The notes beneath the pieces were generated by a model. It saw only the letters and a list, made by a program, of their open reading frames with translations. It ran no database searches and was not told where the DNA came from. Shown one piece after another: positions 62,046 through 64,000 of a stretch of 64,000 nt of DNA. The stretch is taken from NCBI GenBank assembly GCA_017437745.1, contig JAFRYI010000003.1, positions 90,634 through 154,633 on the forward strand, read 5' to 3'. The position numbers were made by a program, and so were the translations under genes. Each line of letters opens with the position of its first letter. Position 1 is the first letter of the stretch. The stretch is from Bacillota bacterium. Lineage in GTDB: Bacteria; Bacillota; Clostridia; Peptostreptococcales; Anaerovoracaceae.

Positions 62046-62675
62046 ATGATCGAAAGTGTAAAGAACGTAGTATCCGCAGGAAGACTTAAGCTGATACAGC
62101 CCACGGTCCAAGAAGCTCTGGACAACGGCGCCACCCCGGACGAGATCCTCGATTCCATGATGGCCGCCATGGACGAAGTAGGTTACAAGTTCCAGAACAA
62201 CGAGATCTACGTTCCCGAAATGCTCGTTGCTGCCAAGACCATGCAGCGCGGCGTAGCCACCATCAAGCCGCTCCTCGCAGGAGACGCTGTCGGTAAGTAC
62301 GGAAAGTACGTTCTCGGAACAGTTGCCGGCGACCTTCACGACATAGGCAAGAACCTCGTAGGCATCATGATCGAGGCTGCCGGTTTCGAAGTCATCGACC
62401 TCGGCATCGACGTTCCCGCAGAGAAGTTCGTAGAAGCCGTTAAGGCTAACCCGGACTGCAAGGTAGTAGGCGTATCCGCGCTTCTTACCACTACCATGGA
62501 GTCCATGAGAAATACCGTTAAGTGCCTGATCGACGCAGGATGCAAGGACCAGGTCAAGATAATGGTAGGCGGAGCCCCCATCACCCAGGCGTTTGCCGAC
62601 GAGATCGGTGCCGACGCTTACACCACGGACGCTGCTTCTGCAGCCGCAAAGGCAAAGGAGCTTGCTTCCCTCTAA
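62046..62675 (+). CDS. Corrinoid (B12-binding) methyl-carrier protein, MtaC/MtbC/MttC type
   Basis: 209 residues: an N-terminal helical cap (about 1-85) with MVPEML-like YVPEMLVAAKTMQ, then the Rossmann-like B12 domain with DLHDIG (Asp96 to Gly101; His98 the cobalt ligand), the SALLTTTM loop and GGAP. Such proteins shuttle a methyl group from methanol, methylamines or glycine betaine to tetrahydrofolate or corrinoid acceptors. No methyltransferase partner is in the window. AGGAG ribosome binding site; fhs follows after 52 bases. Confidence 0.93.
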   Translation: MIESVKNVVSAGRLKLIQPTVQEALDNGATPDEILDSMMAAMDEVGYKFQNNEIYVPEMLVAAKTMQRGVATIKPLLAGDAVGKYGKYVLGTVAGDLHDIGKNLVGIMIEAAGFEVIDLGIDVPAEKFVEAVKANPDCKVVGVSALLTTTMESMRNTVKCLIDAGCKDQVKIMVGGAPITQAFADEIGADAYTTDAASAAAKAKELASL

Positions 62676-62727
62676 ACAGTTATAGTTACAGTGCATAGTA
62701 GATCACTTAATTAAGTCGGAGGTAAAA

Positions 62728-64000
62728 ATGACAAGACTGGATCCTACACAGTACAAAGACTGGCAGATCGCTGAAAACGCGGAAAAAGATCTTCCGTCCA
62801 TAGAATGGTTCAGAGAAAAGATGGGCCTTCTCCCGGACGAGATCATTCCTTTCGGAAAGACTCCGAAGCTGGACTTCATCAAGATCATGGAGCGACTCAA
62901 GGATAAGCCGGACGGAAAGTTCATCGAAGTTACGGCAATCACTCCTACTCCTCTCGGAGAAGGTAAGTCCACCACGAGCCTTGGTCTTATCGAAGGTCTC
63001 GGAAAGCTCGGAAAGAACGTAGGCGGATGTCTGCGTCAGCCCTCCGGCGGACCTACAATGAACGTTAAGGGAACCGCTGCAGGAGGCGGAAACGCTCTCC
63101 TCATCCCGATGACCGAGTTCTCCCTCGGACTCACCGGCGACATCAACGACATCATGAACGCTCACAACCTCGGTATGGTAGCTCTCAACGCCCGTATGCA
63201 GCACGAGAGGAACTATGACGACGAGCGTCTCGCACAGATCGGTCTTAAGAGACTGGACATCGACCCCGAAAGGATCGAGTGGAACTTCGTAATGGACTTC
63301 TGCTGCCAGGCTCTCAGAAAGATGGAGATAGGCCTCGGCGAAGGCAAGATGGATGGTTACAGAATGACCACCCGCACCAACATCGCCGTATCCTCCGAGC
63401 TCATGGCTATCCTTGCAGTTGCAAAGGATCTTCCTGACCTCCGTGAGAGGATCGGAAACATCGTTCTCGCATACGACAAGAAGGGCAACCCCGTAACTAC
63501 AGAAGATCTGGAAGTTGCAGGTGCAATGACCGCATGGATGAGAAACACCATCAACCCGACACTCTGCTACACAGTAGAGCATCAGCCCTGCCTCGTACAC
63601 GCTGGCCCCTTCGCAAATATCGCTATCGGACAGTCCTCCATCATAGGAGACAGACTTGCTCTTAAGCTCTTCGATTATCACGTAACAGAATCCGGCTTCG
63701 CTGCAGATATCGGATTTGAAAAGTTCTGGAACGTAAAGTGCAGACTCTCAGGCCTTAAGCCTCACTGCTCTGTAGTAGTTGCCACGATCCGTGCTCTCAA
63801 GATGCACGGCGGCGGACCGGCTGTAGTTCCCGGAAGACCTCTTCCGAAGGAATACACAGAAGAGAACCTTGAGCTCCTCGAAAAGGGCTGCGAGAACCTC
63901 TTCCACCACGTAAACAACGTAAAGAAGTCCGGAATCATCCCGGTAGTCTGCATCAACAAGTTCTATACAGATACAGACGCAGAAGTTGCTCTTATCAAGA
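62728..64000 (+). CDS. fhs: Formate-tetrahydrofolate ligase (runs off the window)
   Basis: The first 424 codons from ATG 62728, after CGGAGGT; the frame is open to the end of the window and the usual length is about 555 residues. P-loop TPLGEGKST (74-82), followed by [20 protein letters not shown] and [12 protein letters not shown], the family's substrate region. It activates formate on tetrahydrofolate with ATP, the first step of the methyl branch of acetogenesis and of general one-carbon supply. Co-transcription with the corrinoid gene fits a role in methyl-group use. Confidence 0.97.
   Translation, partial: MTRLDPTQYKDWQIAENAEKDLPSIEWFREKMGLLPDEIIPFGKTPKLDFIKIMERLKDKPDGKFIEVTAITPTPLGEGKSTTSLGLIEGLGKLGKNVGGCLRQPSGGPTMNVKGTAAGGGNALLIPMTEFSLGLTGDINDIMNAHNLGMVALNARMQHERNYDDERLAQIGLKRLDIDPERIEWNFVMDFCCQALRKMEIGLGEGKMDGYRMTTRTNIAVSSELMAILAVAKDLPDLRERIGNIVLAYDKKGNPVTTEDLEVAGAMTAWMRNTINPTLCYTVEHQPCLVHAGPFANIAIGQSSIIGDRLALKLFDYHVTESGFAADIGFEKFWNVKCRLSGLKPHCSVVVATIRALKMHGGGPAVVPGRPLPKEYTEENLELLEKGCENLFHHVNNVKKSGIIPVVCINKFYTDTDAEVALIK

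Noticed and set aside
1..64000. Search for tRNA, rRNA, transposase, integrase or CRISPR features
   Set aside because: None seen on either strand by eye. Small or degenerate cases could be missed without a dedicated scan.

Overview
This 64 kb window looks like chromosomal DNA of an anaerobic, moderately GC-rich (high 50s % by eye) low-branching Firmicute of class Clostridia. The support is family-level: a Gram-positive type pyrK/pyrD pair, ribonuclease M5, a Bacillus-type SOS box, a lysine riboswitch, AGGAGG ribosome binding sites, a single-chain iron-sulfur serine dehydratase, a methanol/methylamine-type corrinoid protein and formate-tetrahydrofolate ligase. I see no tRNA, rRNA, CRISPR array or transposase. 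Species cannot be assigned.

Layout. 1-12 kb: a nitroreductase, then two separate MoxR/DUF58/membrane-protein clusters (1.1-4.4 kb and 8.7-12.1 kb). Between them lie an Ig-repeat surface protein interrupted by one in-frame TAG and a divergent operon of membrane protein, MFS transporter and C39-like cysteine peptidase. 12-18 kb: asparaginase, MazG-like pyrophosphohydrolase, cyclase-family hydrolase, AI-2E permease, and dapA-dapB behind a promoter and lysine riboswitch; then a TetR regulator. 18.5-24 kb: a copper operon (csoR, copA) with two CsoR-like operators, where copA carries a C-terminal copper-chaperone domain with its own internal ribosome binding site; then an SGNH hydrolase, MgtC and an epimerase. 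24-27 kb: an orphan acyl-CoA carboxyltransferase and a zinc-ribbon membrane protein. 27-37 kb: a minus-strand pyrimidine operon pyrC-carB-pyrK-pyrD-pyrF-pyrE-pyrB followed by alr; carA is not here, and PyrB carries a PyrI-like zinc tail. 37-42 kb: MATE exporter, HTH-Uma2 nuclease-like protein, a 0.5 kb AT-rich gap with three spaced inverted repeats, and an aconitase-family hydratase.

42.2-45 kb is an AT-rich block (ECF sigma factor with DUF4367 partner, VanZ, a broken gene, a zinc-ribbon protein) that looks acquired. 45-48 kb is a four-gene operon of MraY-like glycosyltransferase, membrane-tethered EndoU-type nuclease, unknown small protein and YcxB-like membrane protein; this is a candidate toxin/immunity locus. 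48-58 kb holds a hydantoinase A-type protein, then a SOS-box-preceded run rarA, NUDIX, rnmV, thrH, Y-family polymerase, small protein, followed by pepT, a YgjP-like metallopeptidase, a 47-residue lipoprotein and an MBL-fold hydrolase. 58-64 kb holds serine dehydratase, arylamine N-acetyltransferase, a PucR regulator, and divergently a corrinoid protein preceded by a structured 5' leader, then fhs running off the window end.

The best candidates for something undescribed are the EndoU/partner operon, the internal CopZ start inside copA, the leader RNA before the corrinoid gene, the paired MoxR clusters, and the spaced inverted repeats at 39.5 kb. All names rest on reading motifs by eye; no database search was run.
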